Positions 1 through 8,900 of a stretch of 38,058 bases of DNA are shown here, piece after piece (position 1 is the stretch's first letter; the number at the start of each line of letters is the position of its first letter). The stretch is from a virus. The notes beneath the pieces were generated by a model. It did not search any database. It was not told the origin of the DNA and saw nothing but the letters and a program-made list of their open reading frames with translations. The stretch is from positions 1 to 38,058 of IMG/VR virus record IMGVR_UViG_3300035670_000618; one strand, 5' to 3'. Both the position numbers and the translations under genes were made by a program.

Positions 1-144
1 GGCATCCTCCCATGCGTCAGTGGCCTCCTGCCATGTCATATCAAGCACGACCTTGCGCCAGTCATCTGTGATCAATACTACATTGCCTTCTTCAAACAAC
101 AGCGCACGAGCTTGCCTTATCTGCTGCTGCAACTGGATATCCAT
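1..144 (-). CDS. Truncated hypothetical protein (N-terminal 48 residues)
   Basis: An open frame starts at an ATG (144-142) and runs off the left edge after exactly 48 codons. It overlaps the 3' end of the HNH gene in another frame. The visible part is a glutamine-rich helix start (MDIQLQQQIRQA) followed by a short strand-like stretch (VVLITDDW) and a Trp-rich acidic helix. I do not recognise the family. Overlapping starts of this sort are normal in this genome, and the codon pattern looks protein-like, so it is probably real. The rest of the protein is outside the window, or at the right end if the molecule is circular. Confidence 0.5.
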   Translation of the reverse strand, partial: MDIQLQQQIRQARALLFEEGNVVLITDDWRKVVLDMTWQEATDAWEDA

Positions 145-412
145 CAAGTCCTATCTTTATCAGGCGTTTGGTGATGCCTAAATCATCTCGCGTCTTGTCT
201 TCATGGCACGCCTCGCATGCGCCCTGCAAGTTGTCCCTGTCATCAGTACCGCCTTTGCTTACCGGTATTATGTGGTCAACCTGCGTTGATGCCTTGCGAT
301 TGCATATCTTGCAGACAGGATCCTCAACCAGAACAACATGCCGCAGGCGCATCCATTTGCGTCCACGCGTGCGCTCATAGCGTTTGTCATTGACTCCATA
401 TCTCATCGGCAT
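92..412 (-). CDS. HNH endonuclease
   Basis: 106-residue HNH nuclease. A CxxC pair (C34, C37) is followed by the DHIIP core (D46, H47), N61 in the NLQ motif and a second CxxCH (C66, C69), which is the full beta-beta-alpha metal arrangement with zinc-binding cysteines. In many tailed phages a free HNH protein sits just upstream of the small terminase and is needed with the terminase for genome packaging; that is family knowledge. Here it is the last complete gene at the left edge while terS is at the right edge, which suggests the two are joined in the real molecule. The start overlaps the preceding gene by ten bases. It could instead be a homing nuclease, but its small size and position favour the packaging type. 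Confidence 0.88.
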   Translation of the reverse strand: MPMRYGVNDKRYERTRGRKWMRLRHVVLVEDPVCKICNRKASTQVDHIIPVSKGGTDDRDNLQGACEACHEDKTRDDLGITKRLIKIGLDGYPVAAADKASSCAVV

Positions 413-996
413 CCATTAGCCAGGCGACGACTAGCCTGGTTCTGCACTATCACGCGTGTATCTTCGGGCGCATCAAAGATGCGGCAGTAAGACTGAGGCA
501 AAGGCGTCACTGTTCCGCAATGTTCTTTGATCCAAACCGGAAACACACGTTGCAAAGAGCGCTGTTCAACCAGCTGATGATCAGCGTTCTCTCTGTGCGA
601 TTCTTCAATCCACATATCCAACAACTTAACAGCCCATTCAGAGCGCCTGAAATACATGGCAGCCGAGATGATCTCATAACCACCGAAACGTTTGGCAGCC
701 GGGCCTGTTGTTCGAAAATATAAAGCCACATCAGTCTTTATCCAATCAAAAAATAAAGGGTATGACTGCAAGACCGCATCAGCATCAAGCCAGACAATGT
801 CCTTGTGCCCAGACTCCAACAACTTCTTGCGAATGAATAACGGCTTTTGCAAGGTGTTAAGATGCCAGCTCCCCAGATCAGGAAGGCATTCGATTTCATG
901 CGAAATGTCAAAAGCATCCAAAGATTCTTTAAGTGCTTTGGCTTCAACATCATACCCGTTGCCAGCCGTATAAAATGACACGACCTTAAAAGGCAT
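403..996 (-). CDS. Putative glycosyltransferase (nucleotide-sugar transferase fold)
   Basis: About 197 residues when started at the ATG that precedes PFKVVSFYTAGNGY; the longer frame upstream lies in the previous gene and looks non-coding. The motif IVWLDADAVL carries a DxD-type metal/nucleotide-sugar site typical of GT-A transferases that act on nucleotide-diphospho-sugars. Downstream motifs such as FGGYEIISAAMYFRRSEWA and DHQLVEQRSLQRVF resemble the acceptor side of such enzymes. It is the last of four transferase-like genes at this end and overlaps its neighbours by 10-11 bases, so it is co-translated with them. Donor and acceptor cannot be deduced. The DxD and the fold-like order of motifs make the general class likely, not the exact reaction. 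Confidence 0.6.
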   Translation of the reverse strand: MPFKVVSFYTAGNGYDVEAKALKESLDAFDISHEIECLPDLGSWHLNTLQKPLFIRKKLLESGHKDIVWLDADAVLQSYPLFFDWIKTDVALYFRTTGPAAKRFGGYEIISAAMYFRRSEWAVKLLDMWIEESHRENADHQLVEQRSLQRVFPVWIKEHCGTVTPLPQSYCRIFDAPEDTRVIVQNQASRRLANGCR

Positions 997-1267
997 AATG
1001 ACCTGCAGTCTTTTTCTTATACCAACGTCGATCATACATATTTTTCTTGTTCCTGTTTTCCTTGCGCCATTGGCGGTTATACTCCAGCTTCCACTCATAT
1101 ATGCGCGCGTCGCGCACTCTCTGGTCTTCCCTATGGCATATCCAACAAAAAGATGATTTGCTACGATATCTTATCCCGTTTATGCGTCTTCTGATGCGGC
1201 TATAGGCCGGCCCCCTTCCACCGCATTTCACACAGACAAATTCATTCTCTTTACTGACCAAGGCCAT
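986..1267 (-). CDS. Small basic zinc-ribbon-like protein
   Basis: 93 residues from the ATG at 1267 (a TTG twelve bases upstream is the alternative). A CVKCGG knuckle near the N-terminus and a FCWICHRED knuckle about 30 residues later could bind one zinc. The rest is strongly basic and aromatic, with repeated W/Y/R/K (QWRKENRNKK, YDRRWYKKK), as in HNH-like or nucleic-acid-binding small phage proteins, but no His-Asn nuclease core is present. It lies between two transferase genes with short overlaps on both sides. Function unknown; nucleic-acid binding is an inference from charge and cysteines. Confidence 0.55.
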   Translation of the reverse strand: MALVSKENEFVCVKCGGRGPAYSRIRRRINGIRYRSKSSFCWICHREDQRVRDARIYEWKLEYNRQWRKENRNKKNMYDRRWYKKKTAGHYAF

Positions 1268-2036
1268 GGATTTGGTCAATATGATTTTCTATTTTACGCG
1301 CTTCCCCTTCAGCCAGTTTGTCGTTATAAACAATGGGATGTTTGCGCATGATGCCGCAGAAATACGCAAATGATTTCGGCTGCGGTAAATCTTTAACGTG
1401 ATGACTGATATGGTCAATAAAGACCTCGCGTATCATAACAACACGGCTGCCGCCCTTGACCTGTTGCCAGGTCTTTCCGGTCCAGTGATCAGCTCCCCAC
1501 AGCCAGTTTGTATCATCCATCATCCCTCCATAAAAACTGACAAAGGCTTTTGATACCAGTATCCAGCATGAGAAATCGACCTTCTTTTGCCAGATGGCCT
1601 TTTTACATTTCTCCAGGCCTGAATCGCCCTCCCTGGGCAATCCATCCTTGACTATGCCGTAAAGGATATCGTCCCCGCATGCGCTGGCGGCTTCTTCCAT
1701 TCTGCTGGCAATAATTTTATCCCAACCCATCGTCATAAATACGACATCGATGTTGATGGCCAGCACCCAGCGGCCATTGGCCTGGCGGGCCGCGAAGTTG
1801 TAGTAATCCCTGACAAAATGCTCTGAGCGATCGACGATAAAGAACCGCAGATGAAGATTCTTATAGCGTGCTTCAAGCTCGGGGATCATGGGCTTTAATA
1901 CAACGTCACATTTGTCAACGACAAGAATAATCTCAATATCATCCGGATTGGCTGTCGTTTCCTCCAGACTTTTCATAAGCCTGTGCAGTTCTTTCACGTT
2001 TTCACGAATAGGTGTCACAATGGATATTTTAGTCAT
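1251..2036 (-). CDS. Glycosyltransferase family 2-like protein
   Basis: 261 residues. It opens with the GT2 beta-strand ISIVTPIREN and continues with IEIILVVDKCD and RWVLAINIDVVFM, the position where GT-A enzymes carry the DxD metal site; here it reads INIDV, so only one aspartate is clear. A late WGADHWTGKTW segment matches the usual acceptor/catalytic WG-D region. It should transfer a sugar from an activated donor at the cytoplasmic side. It overlaps the upstream transferase by eight bases, so both are probably translated together. Target could be a virion protein, DNA or host surface glycan; the sequence does not say which. Confidence 0.72.
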   Translation of the reverse strand: MTKISIVTPIRENVKELHRLMKSLEETTANPDDIEIILVVDKCDVVLKPMIPELEARYKNLHLRFFIVDRSEHFVRDYYNFAARQANGRWVLAINIDVVFMTMGWDKIIASRMEEAASACGDDILYGIVKDGLPREGDSGLEKCKKAIWQKKVDFSCWILVSKAFVSFYGGMMDDTNWLWGADHWTGKTWQQVKGGSRVVMIREVFIDHISHHVKDLPQPKSFAYFCGIMRKHPIVYNDKLAEGEARKIENHIDQIHGLGQ

Positions 2037-2826
2037 TGAAAATATTCTCCAAGTTGAATGATTGTGATTTGGTCAACAGATCTTTATCTTCGTAAGGTTC
2101 AAACCCGTTATCAAAACGCAGATACGGCATCTTGTATTTCATTTGCCCGCGCTGGCCCCAGGCCGCTTCCAGGATTTTACGGTCATGCAAATAGGCTTTT
2201 GCAAAAGGCCTTTCCATGGACACGCCAAACTTTTGGTCATGCTTTCGGGCATGATCAAGCTCGACATAAGCATCGCCAAAGTAAAACATGCGGCCGCCAT
2301 CGTTGTAAACGCGCATCATGAGCTCATTGTCCCATTGCCCGCTTATAAAGCGCCGGTCAATCCCTCCCAATTCGTTGAAATATTCCCGGTTCATCATGCC
2401 GATGGGCGCCATCTTTGGAGCTTCCGGGCAATTAGAGAAGAAATGATGACAGGTGTTATCACAGTCTCGCCATGTGCCGTAATTCTCGCGCGTCCGGATG
2501 CAGATTACATCCTTGCGTGCGCAGTTGGCCTTCCAGAAACGGTAAGCCTTGCCGATGACATCATCCTTGAACTCGCAGTCATCAGCAATCCAGCAGATAA
2601 GCTCACCCGTGCAGGCCCTGCGGGCCGCTTCATAGGCCTGTGCCGGCTTGATATTACCGGTTTTAATATATTTGAAATCGATTTTACGTTTTGCATCCCA
2701 AAACCCTTTTTCATCAAGATTTCCGGTAAAAACGACCTCCAAATCAATCGTGTTGCCATCCAGCGAATTAAAGAGCTCTGGCCAAAGATTAGATCTTATG
2801 CTTGAAGCAAATAAACTCACCTGCAT
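2029..2826 (-). CDS. Glycosyltransferase family 2-like protein
   Basis: 265 residues. VSLFASSIRSNLWPELFNSL at the N-terminus, the donor-site strand GELICWIADDCEFKDD with clear acidic residues, and the late FNELGGIDRRFISGQWDNELMMR (the GG-D...W-D-E pattern of GT2 enzymes) support the family. HARKHDQ further on may add a metal or phosphate ligand. It overlaps the radical SAM gene upstream by ten bases and the next transferase downstream by eight, so all belong to one translational unit. Sugar and acceptor unknown. Confidence 0.75.
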   Translation of the reverse strand: MQVSLFASSIRSNLWPELFNSLDGNTIDLEVVFTGNLDEKGFWDAKRKIDFKYIKTGNIKPAQAYEAARRACTGELICWIADDCEFKDDVIGKAYRFWKANCARKDVICIRTRENYGTWRDCDNTCHHFFSNCPEAPKMAPIGMMNREYFNELGGIDRRFISGQWDNELMMRVYNDGGRMFYFGDAYVELDHARKHDQKFGVSMERPFAKAYLHDRKILEAAWGQRGQMKYKMPYLRFDNGFEPYEDKDLLTKSQSFNLENIFND

Positions 2827-4469
2827 ATCAATTCCCTCTCAATTTTTTTAAAATTATTTTTTCTGGCATGGATAACTTCCTCAACCGGATTATGCCCTTT
2901 GCCAAAATATTTAAGATACAAAACCTCTTCCGGCTCAAAATAGATGCCGTCAATCAGGTCGCAACGACCGCGGCCGTGCAAAATATCTTCAACCTTCTGT
3001 TCAAGATAAGCCGTCATGGAATTCTTCATTGTTATTTGATACAGACAGTAATCCATGATCTTTTGTGGACAAAAATCCAGTAATTTAAAGGAATAATAAA
3101 GTTGAATCATCCATGAAAGGACAGCTGCGCGCTTCCACTCCTTGCGGGACATTGTATTTGTGCCGACAACTATTTTTTCTTGTTCGATCGGATAAAGCGG
3201 CCGACAATGAGCGGGTGTCAGCGGAACATCGACTGTTTCTATTCCATGCACTTTCAAATAATTTTCCTCTGCCATGCGTGTCGCTGGAAGACACTCACAA
3301 AAATAAACAAACAGCTGGTTGCCGTGGCTCATGGTTTTCAGCAAACCATCTTTGAAAGATTGATAAGTCTCTCCCGGAAGGCCTAAAATCAATTCAGAAT
3401 AGACCGGGATACCGGCTGCGTCATATTTGGCTTGCATTTTTTCAAAAAAATCATCTTTAATGTTTTTACGGCCTATAAGATCCAGAGAATACGGATTGCG
3501 CGTCTGTGGAGATATCGTTACCGATTTTGTCAGTCTGGCTTCGGCCAGTATCGTTGCCGCATCAAAAATGCTTTCTTCAGCGTTTTTTCCGTAACAAACC
3601 CTGAACTTCTCAGGATAACCATAACGCATTTTGACATCGGCATATATCCGGGCGATCTCGATATCCCGCGGAAACATCCCAAAATTTCCATCCGCGCAAA
3701 AAACATACGGTATTTTATTTATTCCCATCCACTCCGCTTCTTCCCTGACGAAATCCAGGGAATGAAACTGAACGTGCTTACTGCCTTTGCCCCAAAAACA
3801 ATAAGCGCATTCAAACGGGCATCCTCTGTTTGTTTCAATAATAGCCTGGCTGCCTTCAATCCCGTCAAAAACTCCTGTCACATAGGGCGACGGGACGTCA
3901 TCCAGCCTCTGGATTGGCGCATCTATCCCGGAAATGGCCTTTAAAAACTGCGCCTCTCCCTCTCCATGTATGATTTCAGCACCGGCAAAATTGACCTGGG
4001 CAGCTGAAGGACCGCCAAAAATGATTCGGCATTGAGGATATTCTTTCTTGATCTCTCTGGCCAAATTTATGGAAAAGTTAAGGTTCCAGAGACTTACAGA
4101 AAAAGCGGCAATGTCGGGATTGTCTGCCGGCTGGTTAATTATAAAAGACCAGCTTGGAAGATATTTTTGAGCAAAGGAGACCAGCAATCCCGAAGCAAAA
4201 GGAAAATACCTCATACATCCCGGCATCTCCAGCTGGCGCTCATATAAAAATACTTTTTTTGGCTGCATCGAACGGATCATCCCCGGTTTTATGCCCACAT
4301 AAATATCCCAGTGATCAGGACAAAAAAAGAAATGGCGCTTGTCTTTGGCCACATGACCGACTGCTTCTTGACCACATTCACAGCAGACCCACCTGTCCAC
4401 ACCTTCTGTCCTTGAAAAGTTTGTAATCGTGCTGCCATTTATCGCTCCGGCCGCTTGAGTGTGTTTCAT
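2817..4469 (-). CDS. B12-binding-type radical SAM protein
   Basis: About 550 residues. The order is: a cysteine-rich N-terminus (CCEC at 29-32, CPDH at 50-53, possible zinc site), a Rossmann/B12-binding-like region (CRIIFGGPSA near 147-156, then HGEGEAQF), and a radical SAM core with the 4Fe-4S motif CPFECAYCFWG (C217, C221, C224). Family knowledge: such proteins cleave S-adenosylmethionine to start radical methylations or rearrangements, often in antibiotic or glycan pathways. ELILGLPGETYQSF is the usual core strand of this class. The annotated start overlaps the upstream transferase gene by 92 bases; a GTG at residue 23, behind an AAGG-type site, is an alternative that keeps the cysteine cluster. 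A radical SAM enzyme inside a phage tail operon is unusual. Confidence 0.85.
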   Translation of the reverse strand: MKHTQAAGAINGSTITNFSRTEGVDRWVCCECGQEAVGHVAKDKRHFFFCPDHWDIYVGIKPGMIRSMQPKKVFLYERQLEMPGCMRYFPFASGLLVSFAQKYLPSWSFIINQPADNPDIAAFSVSLWNLNFSINLAREIKKEYPQCRIIFGGPSAAQVNFAGAEIIHGEGEAQFLKAISGIDAPIQRLDDVPSPYVTGVFDGIEGSQAIIETNRGCPFECAYCFWGKGSKHVQFHSLDFVREEAEWMGINKIPYVFCADGNFGMFPRDIEIARIYADVKMRYGYPEKFRVCYGKNAEESIFDAATILAEARLTKSVTISPQTRNPYSLDLIGRKNIKDDFFEKMQAKYDAAGIPVYSELILGLPGETYQSFKDGLLKTMSHGNQLFVYFCECLPATRMAEENYLKVHGIETVDVPLTPAHCRPLYPIEQEKIVVGTNTMSRKEWKRAAVLSWMIQLYYSFKLLDFCPQKIMDYCLYQITMKNSMTAYLEQKVEDILHGRGRCDLIDGIYFEPEEVLYLKYFGKGHNPVEEVIHARKNNFKKIERELICR

Positions 4470-5040
4470 CTGCCGCTATCCCGGTGCAAGGATGAAAATG
4501 CACCAGCCCCGCTTCCTGGCAGAAATAAAACCTCTCCAGCCTGCTGGCCAGTAATCCCAGTTCCATGTCTGCGTAAAAGTGCTGATAACCTTCAAAAAAC
4601 AAAGTCCGGTCAAGCCTCTCGTTAAAGAATTTTTTACCTACAAGCATGTAAGCGTAAGGCACTTTTTGTTTCTCAAGCATGTTGACAATGTTAAAACCCA
4701 CAACACCATCGCTGTCCGGATAACGATATAAAAGCGCGTTGACAGCCTTTTCTATGGCTTTGGGCATGAAGATAATGTCATCTGTGAGAAAAAGGATATG
4801 TGAATCAAAATGGCTTAAAGCAGCCAGTGAGTTTTGTATAACAACGGGATGACCAGGTCCGTAAAATATAGATATGTTCTTTTTTTCGGACTCTTCTTCA
4901 TCTAACCAAACATCGCCTTTTTTTACAGCCCCGATCAGGATCCGGGCGTTTTCATAATCGATAGAGCGCAAACAGTTTCTGAGTCGTTCAGGCCGTCCGG
5001 TTGTGGGAATTGTGATTGTGACAGCATGATTTTTCGTCAT
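4378..5040 (-). CDS. Glycosyltransferase family 2-like protein
   Basis: 220 residues. It starts with VTITIPTTGRPERLRNCLRS, the standard GT2 opening. HILFLTDDIIFMPKAI carries the DD donor/metal site. Later GYQHFYADMELGLLASRLER matches the acceptor-side D-E region of GT2 proteins. It begins three bases after the tail fibre stop, so it is cotranscribed with the fibre, and its 3' end overlaps the radical SAM gene. A role in modifying the fibre or another virion part is suggested only by this position. Confidence 0.78.
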   Translation of the reverse strand: MTKNHAVTITIPTTGRPERLRNCLRSIDYENARILIGAVKKGDVWLDEEESEKKNISIFYGPGHPVVIQNSLAALSHFDSHILFLTDDIIFMPKAIEKAVNALLYRYPDSDGVVGFNIVNMLEKQKVPYAYMLVGKKFFNERLDRTLFFEGYQHFYADMELGLLASRLERFYFCQEAGLVHFHPCTGIAADETHSSGRSDKWQHDYKLFKDRRCGQVGLL

Positions 5041-5043
5041 AGC

Positions 5044-5961
5044 TTAATATCCAAAAACAATAAAATCATAAACTCTAGGCTGTGATGTCCCGTCGCTTTT
5101 TAGGTAAAAGTAAACATCGTAAATTTGTCCATCGGTAAGGCTTGAAACATCAAGAGTATTTGTTAACCATTCATAGCCCGTTCCGTTCTTTGATACTTCC
5201 GAGGTCAATCCTCCCACGTATAATTCACCGTATCCAATACCGGAACCAGCGGCGTTTTGATAATTGATATAAAACTTGAGCGTATTGATCCCGGCTGTTT
5301 TATAAAATTTGGTATTAAAAACCTGTGCGTATCCAGTTTGAACAGTGCTGGCAAACCAAAAGATCTTATCTATAGCAGTCCCGTTCACATTCCATCCGTA
5401 ATTAATGCTTTGAATATAATACCCATGCCATTCCATGACGGTAGTTACTGGAATTGAAAGAGCTGACCATGCTCCATCACCCCTTAAAAAATTAGCAGAT
5501 GACGGTGTCCCGCTTCCCAGGCTGGCAGGGGCCAGCAAATTACTTTTTTTGAGTTTCTTTTTGGCGTAAGATGCTGCGCTGTCTTCGATTAAAACAATAT
5601 CGTTATCAACCGGCGTTGTTTTTTCCGTTAAGGCGTTAACTTCTCCGGCTGTCGATTTGGATATCTTTGTGTCCGCGTAAGTCTTGGTGGCTTTTTGGGT
5701 AGCTATTTTGCTGTCCGAATTGGCCGCCAGCGTGCCATCGGTGTCGGTTGAATTCAGGGCCACCTCATCCCAACCATCATCAGCGTTTGTGCGCTGTTTC
5801 AAGATGCCTGTGGACGTATCAAACCAAAGCATGTTGGGAAAAGTAACTGCCGGCTCTGTTGCCCCAGCGTTACAGCTGGCAATGGCTTGCAAAACAGAGT
5901 TAAGATCAGCCCGGAATACGGCCCCGGCCGCGTTATCCATTTGATAATCATGTTGGCTCAT
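5044..5961 (-). CDS. Tail fibre protein
   Basis: 305 residues. The N-terminal part (DNAAGAVFRADLNSVLQAI, then NMLWFDTSTGILKQR) is the attachment domain common in phage tail fibres downstream of a J-like tip protein. The middle contains short repeated helical/triplex-like segments (KIATQKATKTYADTKIS, LAPASLGSGTPSSANFLRGDG). The C-terminal 130 residues are rich in Tyr, Gly and Asn with beta pattern (YYIQSINYGWNV, GYGELYVGG) and probably form the receptor-binding head. It starts eleven bases after the tail tip gene. No chaperone peptidase domain is present. Base use is like its neighbours. Confidence 0.8.
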   Translation of the reverse strand: MSQHDYQMDNAAGAVFRADLNSVLQAIASCNAGATEPAVTFPNMLWFDTSTGILKQRTNADDGWDEVALNSTDTDGTLAANSDSKIATQKATKTYADTKISKSTAGEVNALTEKTTPVDNDIVLIEDSAASYAKKKLKKSNLLAPASLGSGTPSSANFLRGDGAWSALSIPVTTVMEWHGYYIQSINYGWNVNGTAIDKIFWFASTVQTGYAQVFNTKFYKTAGINTLKFYINYQNAAGSGIGYGELYVGGLTSEVSKNGTGYEWLTNTLDVSSLTDGQIYDVYFYLKSDGTSQPRVYDFIVFGY

Positions 5962-5971
5962 TTAGCCCTCC

Positions 5972-8900
5972 TTAGGCGATTTGGTCAGCATCTATCCCAA
6001 GTTCACTGACCACAATGTTATAATCCTGACTGTCTACGGTTAATTCGACCTTGAATTGAAAAGCCCTGGCCTCAAACTCTGCGCTGTCCAAACGTTCCCA
6101 CTGGCTCCAGCTGAGCGGAGACCCTTCCGGATCATCATCTGTATGGCGCACAAAAATCCGCGCGTCGCCTCCGGCCTGCAGGACCCCGTCAAAATCTTCC
6201 CAGCTGTCTATCGGATCCGTGCGGCCGTCAACCGTGTCGCTGATATTATATGCCGCTACTGCGATACGGGTCGTCAGCCTGACGCGCGAGACTGTCAAAA
6301 AGTCGAACCCGTTGGCAAATGTGTATGTCCCGGTAAGTACGCGCGGAGACCCTTCGGTCAACCTTAAATTTCCGGCATCTTCTTCTGTGTTGTCATGCGT
6401 CCCCAAAAACGATGACGCTTCATCAAGAGTGTTAACATTTACAAATTCGTGCACACTGGCCTGCTTGGTCGTCACTGTAGTTACTTCTTCCGAAGGTGTT
6501 CCGTCAACATCGTAGACCCGGGCCAGATATGTTCCCGGCTTTAACGGCAAAACAGCAAAAAGCGTTCTGGCGCGAGCGGACTGACCGATGGTTACGCTGC
6601 CTCCCCATGTGGCACCTTCAGAAAGCGACGAATGCCGGAAAACGACCTCTCCCCCGAAAAGAACGTCCAGCTCAGCCGGCTTGTCCCAGCGGATCATGGC
6701 CTGCGCGCCAAAAACCGAAATGGTCATATTTGACAATGGTGACGGGGCTGTTGACCTGCCGACCACTCTATGACTGGAAATCGTTGTCCATGGCCCGGGC
6801 AATCGGCCAGGCACAACAAAACGCAACCGGATGTCCCATTCTTCTCCTGTGCGCACGTCACCAATAAAGACATGGCCCGCGGTCATCTCTTCGATAAAAG
6901 CCGGCGCGTAAGGTTCAGCTGTGGACGATGGCCGCATCTGCACGCGCAACTCCGGTTCAACACCAAATAATTCTTTGTTAAGCGGATTAAATCCGATCCC
7001 GATCCTCACCTTGAGCGTCCCGGTTGAGCTGATGACCATGGCGCTTTCATCAGAAACAATATTTTTGATAGTTGGAGCGGGTATTTCAACCAGAGGCGTT
7101 ATTTTAGTCACAAATTCCGGAATGGTTTCTGTATCCGCGGTATAAATGGCCTCCCGGTAAGGGACAGCAATCATCTGCGCTTTAAGATTGCTCGATGGTG
7201 CCTGAGAAATAATAAGCGCGTCATCGGATTCTTCGCCAAAAATTCCAAATCCGAACATGTTGCCAATAGCAATGGCGGCCTCGGCAGGTGAGCCTATACC
7301 GCTGACCGGCTCTGTAAAAGTCAGAGACTTTGATGTCCCGGCTACAGTATCCACCTGAGCGCTTAACGATGGATTTTCCAGTGTCCTGATGATAACGCCG
7401 TATGTCTTGCCGGCTTCCATGGTGATCTCTTCATCCAGCTCGATGCCCGTTACATCAGCGCCATCCAGCACAAGGCCCTTGATACGGCCAAAATAAAGAC
7501 CAACCAGAATGACGTCATGCGTAATGGTTACCCTCTGCCCGCGCCGGTAGGTCATAAACTCCATGTCCTGGCCAAAAGACCAGCGCTCCGGCTGATTCAA
7601 GGCCTGTGCCAGGCGAAACCTCCCCAGCCTGTAGATCTGATCAGGATCCGTCACTCCCGGAAGTTCCAGCGATTCAAACACTGTGGCGTTTCCGTCATCG
7701 TACCCATCACGGTAGACCCGGCGTTCATCAAACGTGTAGCCTTCATCTTCGTTTGGAAACTGGATCCGGAAACCGTGCGGAGCATTTAAAAAGAACTTTT
7801 GTGCCTTGAAATCAAAGCTGTTGCGCGGAGTTATATAACTGACAGGAGTTGCCTGCGGCCGGTCAATAGCAACCGACCATTTGCCATCAATCTGGGTTGG
7901 TGCCGCGCGGCCGGCAGCCGCCACATCTGCCAAAACGTCCCAGACTGAGCCCTGAAAATCACGGATCATGTTGAACGTAAAGCCTTTCTCATCACAAAAC
8001 TCGTGCCAGTCCTGCAGTGTGTCCAGATCAAGGCGCGCGTCAGCCATCGGATTGGCCATAGCGTTGCCCTGCAGCACATGCCGGAACAAAGAAGCCGGGT
8101 TCTGCGTGGCCCGCTCGATCCATGTTTCTGTCTCCGCGTCCCAATCCATACAAACCGTTGTCACAAGCCCGTTGAACTGGTCCACAATGCCGTTTAACTG
8201 GTCTGTGGCCTGGATAACCAAAGCCGTGGCCGCTACCGGGACCGGTGAATTGATCGGGTCATCATTGGTTATTGTCCGCAAGGCAGTCCAATTGGCCACA
8301 TCGTAAATTTGTGTCGAGCTGGTGTCAGCTGACGTCCGGCGCATACGGATTTCATATTGTCCGCGCGATGAGACAGCCCAGCGGATCCCGTGGCGGATAG
8401 CTGATGTGCGGCTCTGGGTAAAGGTCACGCTGTTTAAATCACTGCCGCTTTTATTCAGCCATTCCGCGTTGGCTGTGGTCTGGAATTTTGGATCCGTCGT
8501 GTCGATTTTAAGCCAGGGGCTGGATCCTGCTTCACGGTATTCGATTTCCAATGTAACGCTGGCCGGGGCCCGCGCTCCCACATCGTCGTACTCAACCAAA
8601 CCGTAAGGAAAAGTGATATCTATCCCCAATTCATCGGCATAAACCGTGCTGGTGCGCGATATCCATCCGGCATCATAAGACAAAAGGACCGTAAAATCCT
8701 GCTGGTTGATGGCAGACGGAAAAAGCGTAAAAGGCTCATCGGTATCGTAACCCTCACGATGTTCCATCTTCACACCTTCAAATTCGCTGATGGGCGTTTC
8801 TCCGATCTTCAGGCTGGTAAGGTCGATGCTCAGCGGTCCAATACCCCAGACAAACAGCATCCGGATAAACTGTTTGTCTCCAATGATTTCCGTGTAAGGC

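Noticed and set aside
2143-3944. Long plus-strand open frames opposite the glycosyltransferase and radical SAM genes
   Set aside because: They are antisense shadows; the minus-strand frames show clear family motifs and tight gene spacing, while the plus-strand translations show none.
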